DNA of 64,000 nucleotides from Actinomycetota bacterium (GTDB lineage: Bacteria; Actinomycetota; Actinomycetes; Mycobacteriales; Micromonosporaceae): positions 38,519 to 102,518 of the forward strand of contig VAWN01000028.1 in the NCBI GenBank assembly GCA_005885555.1, written 5' to 3'. Positions 25,640 to 34,231 of the stretch are shown here, in pieces; position 1 is the first letter of the stretch, and every line of letters begins with the position of its first letter. Made by a program: the position numbers and the translations under genes. The notes beneath the pieces are model-generated. The model worked only from the letters and a program-made list of their open reading frames with translations, ran no database searches and had not been told where the DNA came from.

Positions 25640-27097
25640 TCACGCCCGGCGGAGCCGGGAGAACCGCAGGGTACCGTCCTCGATCGCGCCGTACCGCAGC
25701 TTCACCAGGTCGTGCGCGTAGCTCATGCCGAGCCGCCACGGCTTGCGGGAGCCGGCCTTGGGCAGCTCGTCCAGCGACCGCAGCACGTACCCGGCCTGGA
25801 AGTCCAGCAGCGGCCGCGACGCGACGGTCGGATCGTCGTTGGTCGGCACGCACTGGTCGTACCCGTGCGCGTCCAGGTAGCGCAGCAGCCGCACCACGTA
25901 CCCGCTGACGAGGTCGGCCTTGAGCGTCCACGACGCGTTGGTGTACCCGATGGTGAACGCGAAGTTGGGTACGCCGCTGAGCATCATTCCCTTGTACGCC
26001 ATGGTCTGCGGCAGGCTCACCGGGCGGCCGTCGACGGCCAGTTCGATGCCGCCGATGGCCAGCAGCCGCAACCCGGTGGCGGTGACGACGATGTCCGCGT
26101 CGAGGTGCGCGCCGGACTCCAGGCGCAGTCCGGTACCGGTGAACCGCGCGATCCGGTCGGTCACCATCGACGCCCGGCCGGCACTGATCGCGGTGAACAG
26201 GTCGCCGTCGGGTACCAGGCACAGCCGCTGGTCCCATGGCTGGTACCGCGGCTGGAAATGCGTGTCGACGGCGTACCCGTCGGGCAGTTGGCGGATCGCG
26301 GCCCGGCGCAGCAACGACCGCACCATCCGCGGCCGGCGCCGGCTCAACTGGTACAGCAGCGTGCTGATGGTGATGTTCTTCCACCGCACGATCGGGTACG
26401 CGCGGCGGGCGCCGAGCATGCGCCGCAACCCGTTGGCGACCGGGTCCTCGGCCGGCACGGACAGGACGTACGTGGGGGAGCGTTGCAGCATCGTCACGTG
26501 CGCCGCCCGGTCGGCGAGCGCCGGCACCAGCGTCACGGCCGTCGCGCCGCTGCCGATGACGACGACCCGCTTCCCGGTGTGGTCGAGGTCCTCCGGCCAC
26601 CGTTGCGGATGCACGACCGTGCCCTGGAACCGTTCGATACCGACGAACTCCGGCTCGTGGCCGGTGTCGTAGCGGTAGTACCCGGTGCAGGCGTAGAGGA
26701 AGCCGGCGGTCAGCGTGACCGCTGCGCCGTCGTGGACGGCGTGCACGGTCCAGCGAGCGTCCACAGTGGACCATTGCGCGCCGGTCACCTTGTGCCCGAA
26801 GCGGATCCGCTTGTCGATGCCCGCGTCCGCGGCGGTGTCGCGGATATACCGCAGGATCGCCGGCCCGTCCGCGATCGCCTTCGCCTGCGTCCACGGGCGG
26901 AACCGGTACCCGAGGGTGTGCATGTCCGAGTCCGACCGCACGCCGGGGTAGCGGAACAGGTCCCACGTGCCGCCGATCGTGTCGCGCGCTTCGAGGATCG
27001 CGTAGCTGCGGTCGGGGAACGCGGACTGGATGTGGTGTGCCGCACCGATTCCGGACAGGCCGGCGCCGATGATGAGGACATCGACGTGTTCGGTCAT
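25640..27097 (-). CDS. EthA/MymA-like Baeyer-Villiger flavin monooxygenase
   Basis: A 485-residue FAD/NADPH monooxygenase that inserts oxygen next to a ketone (Baeyer-Villiger) or oxidises sulfur. FAD-binding motif DVLIIGAGLSGIGAAHHIQS at the N-terminus, NADP motif VVVIGSGATAVTLVPAL, and the type I BVMO fingerprint FQGTVVHPQRW (F-x-G-x3-H-x3-W) are all intact. Long blocks (GTWDLFRYPGVRSDSDMHTL, MAYKGMMLSGVPN, YTNASWTLKADLV, YVLRSLDELPKAGSR) closely follow mycobacterial EthA. It is the last gene of an operon with a P450 and an SDR; its ATG overlaps the SDR stop (ATGA). The set could oxidise a lipid or terpenoid alcohol to ketone and then ester. Confidence 0.9.
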   Translation of the reverse strand: MTEHVDVLIIGAGLSGIGAAHHIQSAFPDRSYAILEARDTIGGTWDLFRYPGVRSDSDMHTLGYRFRPWTQAKAIADGPAILRYIRDTAADAGIDKRIRFGHKVTGAQWSTVDARWTVHAVHDGAAVTLTAGFLYACTGYYRYDTGHEPEFVGIERFQGTVVHPQRWPEDLDHTGKRVVVIGSGATAVTLVPALADRAAHVTMLQRSPTYVLSVPAEDPVANGLRRMLGARRAYPIVRWKNITISTLLYQLSRRRPRMVRSLLRRAAIRQLPDGYAVDTHFQPRYQPWDQRLCLVPDGDLFTAISAGRASMVTDRIARFTGTGLRLESGAHLDADIVVTATGLRLLAIGGIELAVDGRPVSLPQTMAYKGMMLSGVPNFAFTIGYTNASWTLKADLVSGYVVRLLRYLDAHGYDQCVPTNDDPTVASRPLLDFQAGYVLRSLDELPKAGSRKPWRLGMSYAHDLVKLRYGAIEDGTLRFSRLRRA

Positions 27098-27921
27098 GAC
27101 CGCCGCCGTCGCATCAGCCGGCCGAGCACGGCGTAGTAGTGCGTCGGCGTGATGCGGGCGAGCGCGTCGAACAGGTACGCGTCGGGTCCGACGAGGATGC
27201 GTGCCCGGCCGCGCTCGACGCCGCGCACGATGATCTGCGCCGCCCGGTCGGGCGTGGTCATCGTCGCGGCCTCGAACTGCGCCGCCAGCTGCTCCTTGGT
27301 GCGGCCGAGGCCCTGCGGATCCGACCGGATGCGGGCGTTGCGCGCGATGTTCGTGGTGACCCCGCCGGGATGCACGGTCACCGCGCGGACCCCGGTGCCG
27401 CGCAACTCCTGGCGCAGCGCCTCGGTGAAGCCGCGGACGGCGAACTTCGCCGCGCAGTACGCGCTCTGGTACGGCACCCCGAGCAACCCGTACACGCTGG
27501 AGGTGTTGACGATCGCGCCGGCGTCCTGCTCGACGAGGATCGGCAGGAACGCGCGGGTTCCGTTCACCACGCCGTGGAAGTTGGTGTCGAACAGCCAGTC
27601 GTCGTCCTCGGGTACCGCGGAAAGGACGGTGGCGGTGACCGCGACGCCGGCGTTGTTGAACACCGCGGCCAGCGGTGCCGGCAGCCACCCGCGGACCTCG
27701 GCGGCGAACCGCGCCTGGTCGGCCGCGTCGCGCACGTCGAGGACCCGGGTGAGCACGGGACCCGCCAGCGACGCCGCGGTGTCCTTGAGCCCGGCCTCGT
27801 CCACGTCGGCGATGGCCACCGGCGAGCCCAGGCCGGACAGCCGCCGGGCGAGGCTGCGGCCCATGCCGGACGCCGCGCCGGTGATGACGACCGGCCGCCC
27901 GCTGATCGGAAATCGCGTCAT
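27094..27921 (-). CDS. Short-chain dehydrogenase/reductase
   Basis: A 275-residue classical SDR. Cofactor motif VVITGAASGMGRSLARRL (TGxxxGxG), NNAG motif (AVFNNAGVAV), catalytic Ser in VNTSSVYGLLGV and Tyr/Lys in YQSAYCAAK, with a typical PGGVTTNIARN end segment. Asp in IADVDEAGL suggests NAD preference. ATG overlaps the upstream P450 stop and its own stop overlaps the monooxygenase ATG, so the three genes form one tightly coupled unit. A likely role is oxidation of the alcohol formed by the P450, preparing the ketone for the BVMO (inference). Confidence 0.9.
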   Translation of the reverse strand: MTRFPISGRPVVITGAASGMGRSLARRLSGLGSPVAIADVDEAGLKDTAASLAGPVLTRVLDVRDAADQARFAAEVRGWLPAPLAAVFNNAGVAVTATVLSAVPEDDDWLFDTNFHGVVNGTRAFLPILVEQDAGAIVNTSSVYGLLGVPYQSAYCAAKFAVRGFTEALRQELRGTGVRAVTVHPGGVTTNIARNARIRSDPQGLGRTKEQLAAQFEAATMTTPDRAAQIIVRGVERGRARILVGPDAYLFDALARITPTHYYAVLGRLMRRRRS

Positions 27922-29225
27922 GCTGCCGCTCCGCGGTCGAGGACGACGGCGCGGCCGCCGCGCCGCGGGGCGTTGGCGACGCCGCGCGAGTGCCACCGCT
28001 CGCCGGGTTCATCCGTCGGTACCAGCGTGAGGTCGCGCAACATGGTGCGCAGCACCACGTTCAGCTCCATGGTGGCGAACGCCGCGCCGAGGCAGCGCCG
28101 GGTGCCGCCGCCGAACGGGATCCACTGGTACAGGTCCGGCCGGGTGTCGAGGAAGCGGGTCGGGTCGAAGGCCTGCGCGTTCGGGTACACCGACTCGTTG
28201 TCGTGCATGAGCTTGATGCTGACCAGGATCGCGTACCCCTTCGGCAGGGTCCACCGTCCTAAGTGGAACGTGTCGGTCCGGACCTGCCGCCCCACCATGT
28301 CGATGACCGGACGGGTGCGCTGCACTTCGAGGATCGCCGCCTCGCGCAGCGCGCTGCCCCCGGCGTCCACCTCCTCGACGAGCGCGCGCAGCACGGCGGG
28401 GTGGCGGCGCAGCCGCTCGACGGCCCAGGCGAGCGTGGTCGCCGTCGTCTCGTGCCCGGCGGCGAGCAGCGTGAGCAGCTGGTCGGCGATCTCGCCGTGG
28501 CCCAGCGGGGAACCGTCGTCGTACCGGCATTGCAGCAGCAGCGCGAGGATGTCGTCGCGCTCGTCGAGGTGCGCGTCCGCGGCCGCCCTGTCGATGAGCC
28601 GCTCGACGATCGAGTCGTACTCGCGGCGCATCGCCCGGAACCGCCCCCACAGGCTCCACCGCCCGAGGTCGACCTCGGGCAGGGGCAGCACCGCCAGCCG
28701 CGAGCCGAGCTTGATCGCCCGGGGCAGCAGGTCGCGCAGCGCCGCGAGCTGCGCGCCCTCGGCGCCGAACACCGCGCGCAGGATGATGTTGAGGGTGATC
28801 CTGGTCATCGACGGCAGGGTCGGGAAGCTGCGGCCACGCGGCCAGGACGCCAGCTCGCGTACCGTCTCCTCCTCGACGATCCGCTCGTACACCGACAGCC
28901 GCCGGCCGTGGAAGGGCGGGATCAGCAGCCGGCGCTGCGCGTTGTGTTCCTTGCCGCGCAAGGCGAACAGCGAGCCCGGACCGAGCATCCGGCCGAGGTT
29001 GCGGTCGAGGTTGTCCACCACCTCGGCCGGGGTGCGGAACAGCTGCCGTACCTCGGCCGGGTCGCTGATGACCATCGCCCGGCCGAAGATCGGCACGTTC
29101 ACCGTGAAGGCGTCGCCGTACTTCTCGCGCATCTGCCGGACCCCGCGGTTGGGCCGGCTGAGCGCATAGGCGGCCTGGATGGCGCGGTAGGCCGTGGGAC
29201 CTGGCGGAAGCGTGACGGAAGTCAT
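27918..29225 (-). CDS. Cytochrome P450 (CYP138-like group)
   Basis: A 435-residue soluble P450. Heme-binding loop FGGGTRRCLGAAFA with the axial Cys, I-helix LLAAGHETTATTLAW, and the E-x-x-R pair in AAILEVQRTRPV. The N-terminus LPPGPTAYRAIQAAYALSRP resembles mycobacterial CYP135/138-type enzymes. GGAGG lies seven bases before the ATG. It is first in the P450-SDR-BVMO operon and is divergent, across two palindromes, from a TetR regulator; the substrate is probably a hydrophobic molecule that also acts as the TetR ligand or its precursor (inference). No ferredoxin gene is nearby. Confidence 0.9.
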   Translation of the reverse strand: MTSVTLPPGPTAYRAIQAAYALSRPNRGVRQMREKYGDAFTVNVPIFGRAMVISDPAEVRQLFRTPAEVVDNLDRNLGRMLGPGSLFALRGKEHNAQRRLLIPPFHGRRLSVYERIVEEETVRELASWPRGRSFPTLPSMTRITLNIILRAVFGAEGAQLAALRDLLPRAIKLGSRLAVLPLPEVDLGRWSLWGRFRAMRREYDSIVERLIDRAAADAHLDERDDILALLLQCRYDDGSPLGHGEIADQLLTLLAAGHETTATTLAWAVERLRRHPAVLRALVEEVDAGGSALREAAILEVQRTRPVIDMVGRQVRTDTFHLGRWTLPKGYAILVSIKLMHDNESVYPNAQAFDPTRFLDTRPDLYQWIPFGGGTRRCLGAAFATMELNVVLRTMLRDLTLVPTDEPGERWHSRGVANAPRRGGRAVVLDRGAAA

Positions 29226-29241
29226 CGAGATCCTCCAGTCT

Positions 29242-29282
29242 GGTACGCGAGCGTACCAACGCCCACGGTACGCTCGCGTACC
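29242..29282. promoter_or_regulatory. Twin palindromic TetR operator
   Basis: GGTACGCGAGCGTACC (29242-29257) and GGTACGCTCGCGTACC (29267-29282) are exact reverse complements, each palindromic except for the two central bases, with centres 25 bp apart. They fill the 57-bp gap between the divergent P450 operon and TetR gene, the second ending directly before the TetR ATG. Binding there would block both promoters, and the TetR mRNA may be leaderless or nearly so. Confidence 0.75.
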
Positions 29283-29885
29283 ATGGAGCGCCAGCGGTTG
29301 CTCGACGGGCTCGCCGAGTCGATTGCGGCCGACGGCTACCGGAGCACGACGGTCGCCGACATCGTGCGCCGCGCGCATACCTCCCGCCGGACGTTCTATG
29401 CATACTTCTCGGACAAGGAAGCCTGCTTCGTCGCGCTGCTCACCGAGTCCAACAGGGAGATGATCCGCCAGATCACCGCGGCCGTGGACCAGGACGCGCC
29501 GTGGACGCGCCAGGTGCGGCAGGCGGTCGAGGCGTGGATCGCCTGTGCGGAGTCCGCGCCGGCCATCACGCTGAGCTGGATCCGGGACGTGCCGTCACTC
29601 GGTACCGCGACCCGCCGGGTACAACGCCAGATGATGGAGCCGTTCGTGGCGATGATCCAGGCGCTGTCCGACACCGAGGTGTGGCGCGCCGTCCGGTCCG
29701 GGCCGGTGTCCCGGCAGCTGGCCATCATGCTGCTCGGCGGCCTGCGCGAGCTGACCGCCACCACGGTCGAGGACGGTGGTCGGGTCAGCGACATCACCGA
29801 GCTCGCGGTCCAGGCGTGCACCACCCTGCTGGGCAGCGTCCGGGACGGCGAGACCTTGGACGCGGGTACCCCCAGCCGGGGGTAG
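29283..29885 (+). CDS. TetR family transcriptional regulator
   Basis: A 200-residue TetR. The N-terminal helix-turn-helix is standard: STTVADIVRRAHTSRRTFYA YFSDKEACF in residues about 20-50. The remaining helical domain would bind a ligand and dimerise; WIRDVPSLGTATRRV is a typical middle region of regulators controlling lipid or xenobiotic oxidation genes. It is divergent from the P450-SDR-BVMO operon, mirroring the EthR-EthA arrangement of mycobacteria. The ATG abuts the second palindrome, so autoregulation is very likely. No Shine-Dalgarno is visible because the operator occupies that position. Confidence 0.9.
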   Translation: MERQRLLDGLAESIAADGYRSTTVADIVRRAHTSRRTFYAYFSDKEACFVALLTESNREMIRQITAAVDQDAPWTRQVRQAVEAWIACAESAPAITLSWIRDVPSLGTATRRVQRQMMEPFVAMIQALSDTEVWRAVRSGPVSRQLAIMLLGGLRELTATTVEDGGRVSDITELAVQACTTLLGSVRDGETLDAGTPSRG

Positions 29886-29908
29886 CCGCGTCCAAGATCC
29901 CGGCCGGG

Positions 29909-30760
29909 TCACCGGGGTGGCCGGGCGGTGCGCTTGCGGGCCGCGGTCTTCTTGCGCGGCGGTGCCTGCTTCGTGGCCGGGGCACCGCGCGCCGCGCGGG
30001 CCCGCTCCACCGACGCGCGCAGCGCGGCCATCAGGTCGACCGCCGCCGGCTGCGGACCCTCGCCCTCCAGCTGCATCACCTTGCGCCCGGCCAGCTTCGC
30101 CTCGATGACCTCCTGCAGCGCGGCGCGGTAGTGGTCGGCGTACTGCTCCGGCCGGAAGTCGGCCGCCATCGACTCGACCAGCGACTCGGCCATCGCCAGC
30201 TCCGCCGGCCGCGCGTCGACGTCCACGTCGAGGAAGGCGAAGTCCGGCCGGCGCACCTCGTCGGGCCACAGCACCGTGTTGAGCAGCAGCACCTGGTCGC
30301 GTACCCGCAACGTGGCCAGCTGCTCCCGCTGGCGCAGCGCCACCTTCACGATCGCGACCCGGTCGGTCCGGGTCAGCGCCTCGCGCAGGAGCACGTAGGG
30401 CTTCATCGCCCGGCCCTCGGGCTCCAGGTAGTACGCCCGGGTGTACAGGATCGGGTCGATCTGCCCGGCCGGCACGAACTCCAACACCTCGATGGCGCGG
30501 CTGGACGGCAGCGGCAGGTCGGCGAAGTCCTCGTCGGTGAGCACCACCATCTCGCCGCCGCCGAGGTCGTACCCCTTGGCGATGTCGTCGTACCCGACCT
30601 CCTCGCCGCAGATCATGCAGGTGCGCCGGTACCGGATCCGGCCACCGTCCTTCGCGTGGATCTGGTGGAACCGGATGCCCTTCTCCTCGGTGGCGGCGTA
30701 GAGCTTCACCCCGATCGACACCAGTCCGAAGGAGACCGTTCCCTTCCACATCGCCCTCAC
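29909..30760 (-). CDS. ku: Non-homologous end-joining protein Ku
   Basis: A 283-residue bacterial Ku, the homodimeric ring that binds double-strand DNA ends and recruits a ligase. Hallmarks: MWKGTVSFGLVSIGVKLYAA, FHQIHAKDGGRI, CMICGEEV, and the beta-barrel/bridge region YYLEPEGRAMKPYVLLREAL. A Lys/Arg-rich C-terminal tail (KKTAARKRTARPPR) would extend DNA contacts. GTG 30760 is chosen as start because family members begin M-R-x-[IM]-WKG. It is divergent, 53 bp apart, from a small protein gene and a PIN/ligase-like fusion, consistent with a shared NHEJ locus. Confidence 0.95.
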   Translation of the reverse strand: MRAMWKGTVSFGLVSIGVKLYAATEEKGIRFHQIHAKDGGRIRYRRTCMICGEEVGYDDIAKGYDLGGGEMVVLTDEDFADLPLPSSRAIEVLEFVPAGQIDPILYTRAYYLEPEGRAMKPYVLLREALTRTDRVAIVKVALRQREQLATLRVRDQVLLLNTVLWPDEVRRPDFAFLDVDVDARPAELAMAESLVESMAADFRPEQYADHYRAALQEVIEAKLAGRKVMQLEGEGPQPAAVDLMAALRASVERARAARGAPATKQAPPRKKTAARKRTARPPR

Positions 30761-30813
30761 GCTGACCCCCTTCACCGCACGCGTGCAGCGGCCTCGATGA
30801 CTAGAATGACCAC

Positions 30814-31014
30814 GTGGCCGCCGATGGTGCACCCGCAGATGCCCCGCAGTACCCCACGGCCACCGATCCCGCGCTCGATGACGTGCTGCGCGCGGCCGGG
30901 TTCGAGGTGACCGAGGCGGGCCGGCAACGCTGGCGGCGCCAGCTCGACGCGCCGATCCCCGCGGCGGCGCTGGCGCAGGCGCGACGGATGCTCGACCGGG
31001 GCCGCGCGGCGTGA
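30814..31014 (+). CDS. 66-residue protein, VapB-like small partner
   Basis: A short acidic N-terminus is followed by a helical segment [20 protein letters not shown] and [11 protein letters not shown]. Its wording ([20 protein letters not shown]) recalls small antitoxin-like proteins that precede PIN toxins in actinomycetes, though no DNA-binding fold is evident. GTG start; its stop overlaps the start of the downstream PIN-like/ligase gene (GTGA), so the two are translated together. Placed divergently from ku. The antitoxin idea is inference from context and size. Confidence 0.55.
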   Translation: MAADGAPADAPQYPTATDPALDDVLRAAGFEVTEAGRQRWRRQLDAPIPAAALAQARRMLDRGRAA

Positions 31015-32549
31015 GCGAGATCGCCGTCGTCTACGACGGCTCCGCGCTGCTGGCATACGCGCATGGCCAGATCGGCGCCGCCGAGCTGATCTCCGAGATC
31101 AACGCCGAGGGCCGCCACGTCGGGGTACCGTCGACCTGCCTCGCCGGTGCGCTGGCCGTGCTGACCGACGAGTGGGACGTCACCCAGCTCATGCGGCTGG
31201 TACAGACGAAGACGATGGTCATCCTGCCGCTCGGCGGCGCCGACGACGGTGGCGACGACGGTGGCGACGACGGCGCGGCGGCGGAGAGGCTGCGCCAGGT
31301 CGGCGAGTTCACCCGCCTCGCGCACGGCGACCTGACCGTCGGCCACGCGGTCGCCGCGGCCCTGGCGCACGAGGCGTACTACGTCACCGCAAACCCCAGG
31401 CGCGCCGCGGACGCGCTACCGCCGAGCTGGCCGGTGCTGGACCTGACGCCGGTCGCGCTGGCCAGCGACCGGGTCGGCCTGACCTTGGCCCCGACGGTCG
31501 CAGCCACCCCGCCGGCTGAGCCACCCGCCACGCCGCCGGCTGAGCCACCCGCCACGCCGCCGGCCGGGACCGATCGGGCCGATGCGACCACGGACATGCC
31601 GGCCCTCGTCAAGCCCATGCTCGCCACCGCCGGCCCGCTGCCGGACGCGGGCGACTGGGGGTACGAGTTCTTCTGGGACGGGGTGCGCGCGATCGCCTAC
31701 GTCGACGGCGACACGGTACGGGTACTGGACCGCACCAACGCCGACGTCACCCGGACCTACCCGGAGCTGGCGGCGCTCGGCACCGCGCTCGCCGGCCACC
31801 GCGCGGTGCTCGACGGCGAGATCGTGGCGCTCGGCCGCAACGGGGTACCCAGCCTGGCCGCGCTGCAGCAGCGCACCCGCTCGCCGGTACCGGGTGACTC
31901 GCCGGTGCGGTTCTACCTGTTCGACCTGCTGCACCTCGACGGCACCGACCTGATGCCGCTGCCGTACGCGGGACGGCGCGACGCGTTGCAGCGGCTGCAG
32001 CTGCGCGGCGACACGGTCGAGGTACCGCCGTACTGGACCGGCGACGCCGGCCCCGCCCTGCTCGAAGCGGCCCGGGAACTGGGTCTGGAAGGCGTCGTCG
32101 CCAAGCAGGTCGGTTCGCCGTACCAGCCGGGCCGGCGGTCACCGGCCTGGGTCAAGGTGCCGCTCACCAGCACCGCAGAGGTCGTCATCGCCGGGTACCG
32201 GCCGGGTGGCGGGCGCCGCTCGGGGACGGTCGGCGCACTGCTGCTCGGCATGTCCGACGCGGCCGGCCGGCTGACCTTCGTCGGGCAGGTCAGCAACGGG
32301 TTCACCGATACGCAGCTGCGGGAGCTGCGCGACCGCCTGGAACCGTTGCGGCGCCCGGCCGCGCCGTTCGCCCAACCGGTACCGCGCCAGCAGGCCCGCG
32401 ACGCGCACTGGGTCCGCCCGGAACTCGTCGCCGAGGTGGCGTTCCGTTCGTGGACCCCGGACCGCCGGCTGCGCCGCCCGACCTGGCAGGGACTGCGCGA
32501 CGATCTCGACCCGGCCGGGGTACGGCTGCCGTCAGAGCTGGCTCCGTGA
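31011..32549 (+). CDS. PIN-like domain fused to LigD-type ATP-dependent DNA ligase domain lacking the nucleophilic lysine
   Basis: A 512-residue fusion. Residues 1-145 look like a PIN fold ([14 protein letters not shown], then [20 protein letters not shown] and VTANPRR), but of the expected acidic residues only Asp9 is clear. A Pro/Ala/Glu repeat linker (about 164-187) joins it to a ligase adenylation and OB domain. The ligase motif I, normally E-x-K-W-D-G, reads [10 protein letters not shown], with Phe221 (TTC) in place of the lysine that forms the ligase-AMP intermediate. Motif III (VLDGEIVAL) and IV ([13 protein letters not shown]) are kept; motif V reads AWVKVPL rather than WVKVK. The product is therefore probably not an active ligase. 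Its end overlaps the convergent kinase gene by 18 bp. Confidence 0.85.
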   Translation: MSEIAVVYDGSALLAYAHGQIGAAELISEINAEGRHVGVPSTCLAGALAVLTDEWDVTQLMRLVQTKTMVILPLGGADDGGDDGGDDGAAAERLRQVGEFTRLAHGDLTVGHAVAAALAHEAYYVTANPRRAADALPPSWPVLDLTPVALASDRVGLTLAPTVAATPPAEPPATPPAEPPATPPAGTDRADATTDMPALVKPMLATAGPLPDAGDWGYEFFWDGVRAIAYVDGDTVRVLDRTNADVTRTYPELAALGTALAGHRAVLDGEIVALGRNGVPSLAALQQRTRSPVPGDSPVRFYLFDLLHLDGTDLMPLPYAGRRDALQRLQLRGDTVEVPPYWTGDAGPALLEAARELGLEGVVAKQVGSPYQPGRRSPAWVKVPLTSTAEVVIAGYRPGGGRRSGTVGALLLGMSDAAGRLTFVGQVSNGFTDTQLRELRDRLEPLRRPAAPFAQPVPRQQARDAHWVRPELVAEVAFRSWTPDRRLRRPTWQGLRDDLDPAGVRLPSELAP

Positions 32550-34178
32550 CGCCGGCCGGGGCGGCTGGAACCCGTCGACGATCGCGGTGTAGTCGGCGAC
32601 GCCCGCCGGCCACGCGGCCTCGGGTACCCGCCACTGGATCAGGTAGGTGTGGCCGCCGAGGACGAGACCCCGTTCGATGCCGTGCATGGCACCGGCCGGC
32701 CCGGTGAACGTGTACTCCCACTCGGTGGCCGCGTCGTCGGGCAGCGCCTCGATCCGCAGGCGGTGGTAGTCGCGCAGGTTGGCCCGCGCCTCCTCGCGTG
32801 TCATGGCGACCACCGGGTCGGGGGCGAGCCGGTCCCAGCTGCGCGCGCGCAGGGTACCCGGGCCGGACGGCTCGGTGAACAGCACCGCCTTCGGTCCTTC
32901 GGGCAGCGCCTTCCAGCCGACGGGTACCGGTACCACGAAGCCGCTCGGGTCGTACCACCAGGTGAGGCCGGCCGGCAGGGGCTGGCCCAAGGGCGGGGCG
33001 AGGTTCGGGCCGGCGAGGTCGGCGGTACCGACGTCGGCTGCCGGTGGGGCCGCGGCGCTGCGGGACGCGGCCGGCGCGCGGTGCAACTGGGTCGCGACCG
33101 CGACGCCGGCGGGTGCCAGGAGGGCGGTCGCGGCGACCGCTGCCACCGCCCACCGCGGCCACCGCGACCGGGGTGCGCGCAGCGCGGCCGGCGGGACGAC
33201 CACGACGGCGGTCCGCGGCTCGGCCTGGCCGCCCGCGCCGGGCGGCGGGGGCACCTGGACGATCGGGGTGTTGTCCGCGGCGGCCGCGGGGTCGGCCTTG
33301 AGCGGTACCCGCTCGCGCAGCTTCCGGGACAGCGGCCCTGCCCGCGGCGCCTGCGGCTCCAGGACGGCGACCTGGCGCAGCCGCCGTTCGGCCTCGGTCG
33401 ACGTAAGCCGCGCCGCCGGGTTCTTCCGGAGCAGGCCGGTGAGCACCGGCTTGAGCGCGGTCGCCCGGTGCAGGCGGTCGGGCTGCTCGGTCGCGACGGC
33501 GATCAGCGTCGCGCCGACCGTCGGCCGGTCGAACGGCGACCGCCCCTCGGCCGCGGTGTACAGGGTCGCGCCCAGCGACCACAGGTCCGACTCCGGCGTG
33601 CAGATGCCCTTCTGGATCCGTTCCGGCGCCATGTACTGCGGCGAACCGAGGATAAGTCCGGTCTTGGTGATCGCGCCGTCGGTGTCGTCGAGGACGGCCG
33701 AGCCGAAGTCGGTCAGGACCACCCGGCCGTCGTCGGCGATCAGCACGTTGCCGGGCTTGACGTCACGGTGCAGGACGCCGGCCCGGTTGGCGGCCGCCAG
33801 CGCGGACAGCATCGCCAGGCCGATCCGGGCGACCCGCGGTGCCGGCAGCGGACCGTGCTCGCTGACCATCTGCAGCAGCGAGAGCGCGTGGACGTACTCC
33901 ATCACGATCCACGGCTGCTCGTCGCTGTTGATCACGTCGTAGATGCGCACGATGTTCGGATGGCTCAGGCGGGCGGCGGCGCGCGCCTCGCGCAACGTCC
34001 GCTGGCGCAGCTCCTGCCGCTCGTCGTCGGCCAGGCCGAACGGCAGGACGATCTGCTTGACCGCCACCTCGCGGCGCAGCACCTCGTCGTACGAGAGCCA
34101 CACCCGGCCCATGCCGCCGGTGCCCACGGCGCTGCCGAGCCGGTAGCGCCCGGCCACCCGCACTCCAGCAACGGTCAT
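32532..34178 (-). CDS. Transmembrane serine/threonine protein kinase
   Basis: A 548-residue Hanks-type kinase. Gly-rich loop [14 protein letters not shown], Lys41 in VAVKQIV, catalytic [16 protein letters not shown] in [10 protein letters not shown], and APE in QYMAPERI are intact, so it should be active. The kinase domain ends near residue 270; after a juxtamembrane linker a transmembrane helix (about 340-365) leads to an extracytoplasmic domain with [20 protein letters not shown] and [12 protein letters not shown], of the type often found in actinobacterial kinases and secreted lipoproteins. No PASTA repeats. GAGGTGG lies four bases before the ATG. Substrates are unknown; no phosphatase is adjacent. 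Confidence 0.9.
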   Translation of the reverse strand: MTVAGVRVAGRYRLGSAVGTGGMGRVWLSYDEVLRREVAVKQIVLPFGLADDERQELRQRTLREARAAARLSHPNIVRIYDVINSDEQPWIVMEYVHALSLLQMVSEHGPLPAPRVARIGLAMLSALAAANRAGVLHRDVKPGNVLIADDGRVVLTDFGSAVLDDTDGAITKTGLILGSPQYMAPERIQKGICTPESDLWSLGATLYTAAEGRSPFDRPTVGATLIAVATEQPDRLHRATALKPVLTGLLRKNPAARLTSTEAERRLRQVAVLEPQAPRAGPLSRKLRERVPLKADPAAAADNTPIVQVPPPPGAGGQAEPRTAVVVVPPAALRAPRSRWPRWAVAAVAATALLAPAGVAVATQLHRAPAASRSAAAPPAADVGTADLAGPNLAPPLGQPLPAGLTWWYDPSGFVVPVPVGWKALPEGPKAVLFTEPSGPGTLRARSWDRLAPDPVVAMTREEARANLRDYHRLRIEALPDDAATEWEYTFTGPAGAMHGIERGLVLGGHTYLIQWRVPEAAWPAGVADYTAIVDGFQPPRPASRSQL

Positions 34179-34231
34179 GCAGCCACCTCGCTGCGCGATG
34201 TGCCTCCCCGACCCTCAGCATAGTTCGCCCG

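Noticed and set aside
31500-31565. Direct repeats in the PIN/ligase gene as a recombination scar
   Set aside because: The 24-bp repeats encode an in-frame Pro/Ala/Glu linker; a linker explanation is simpler.
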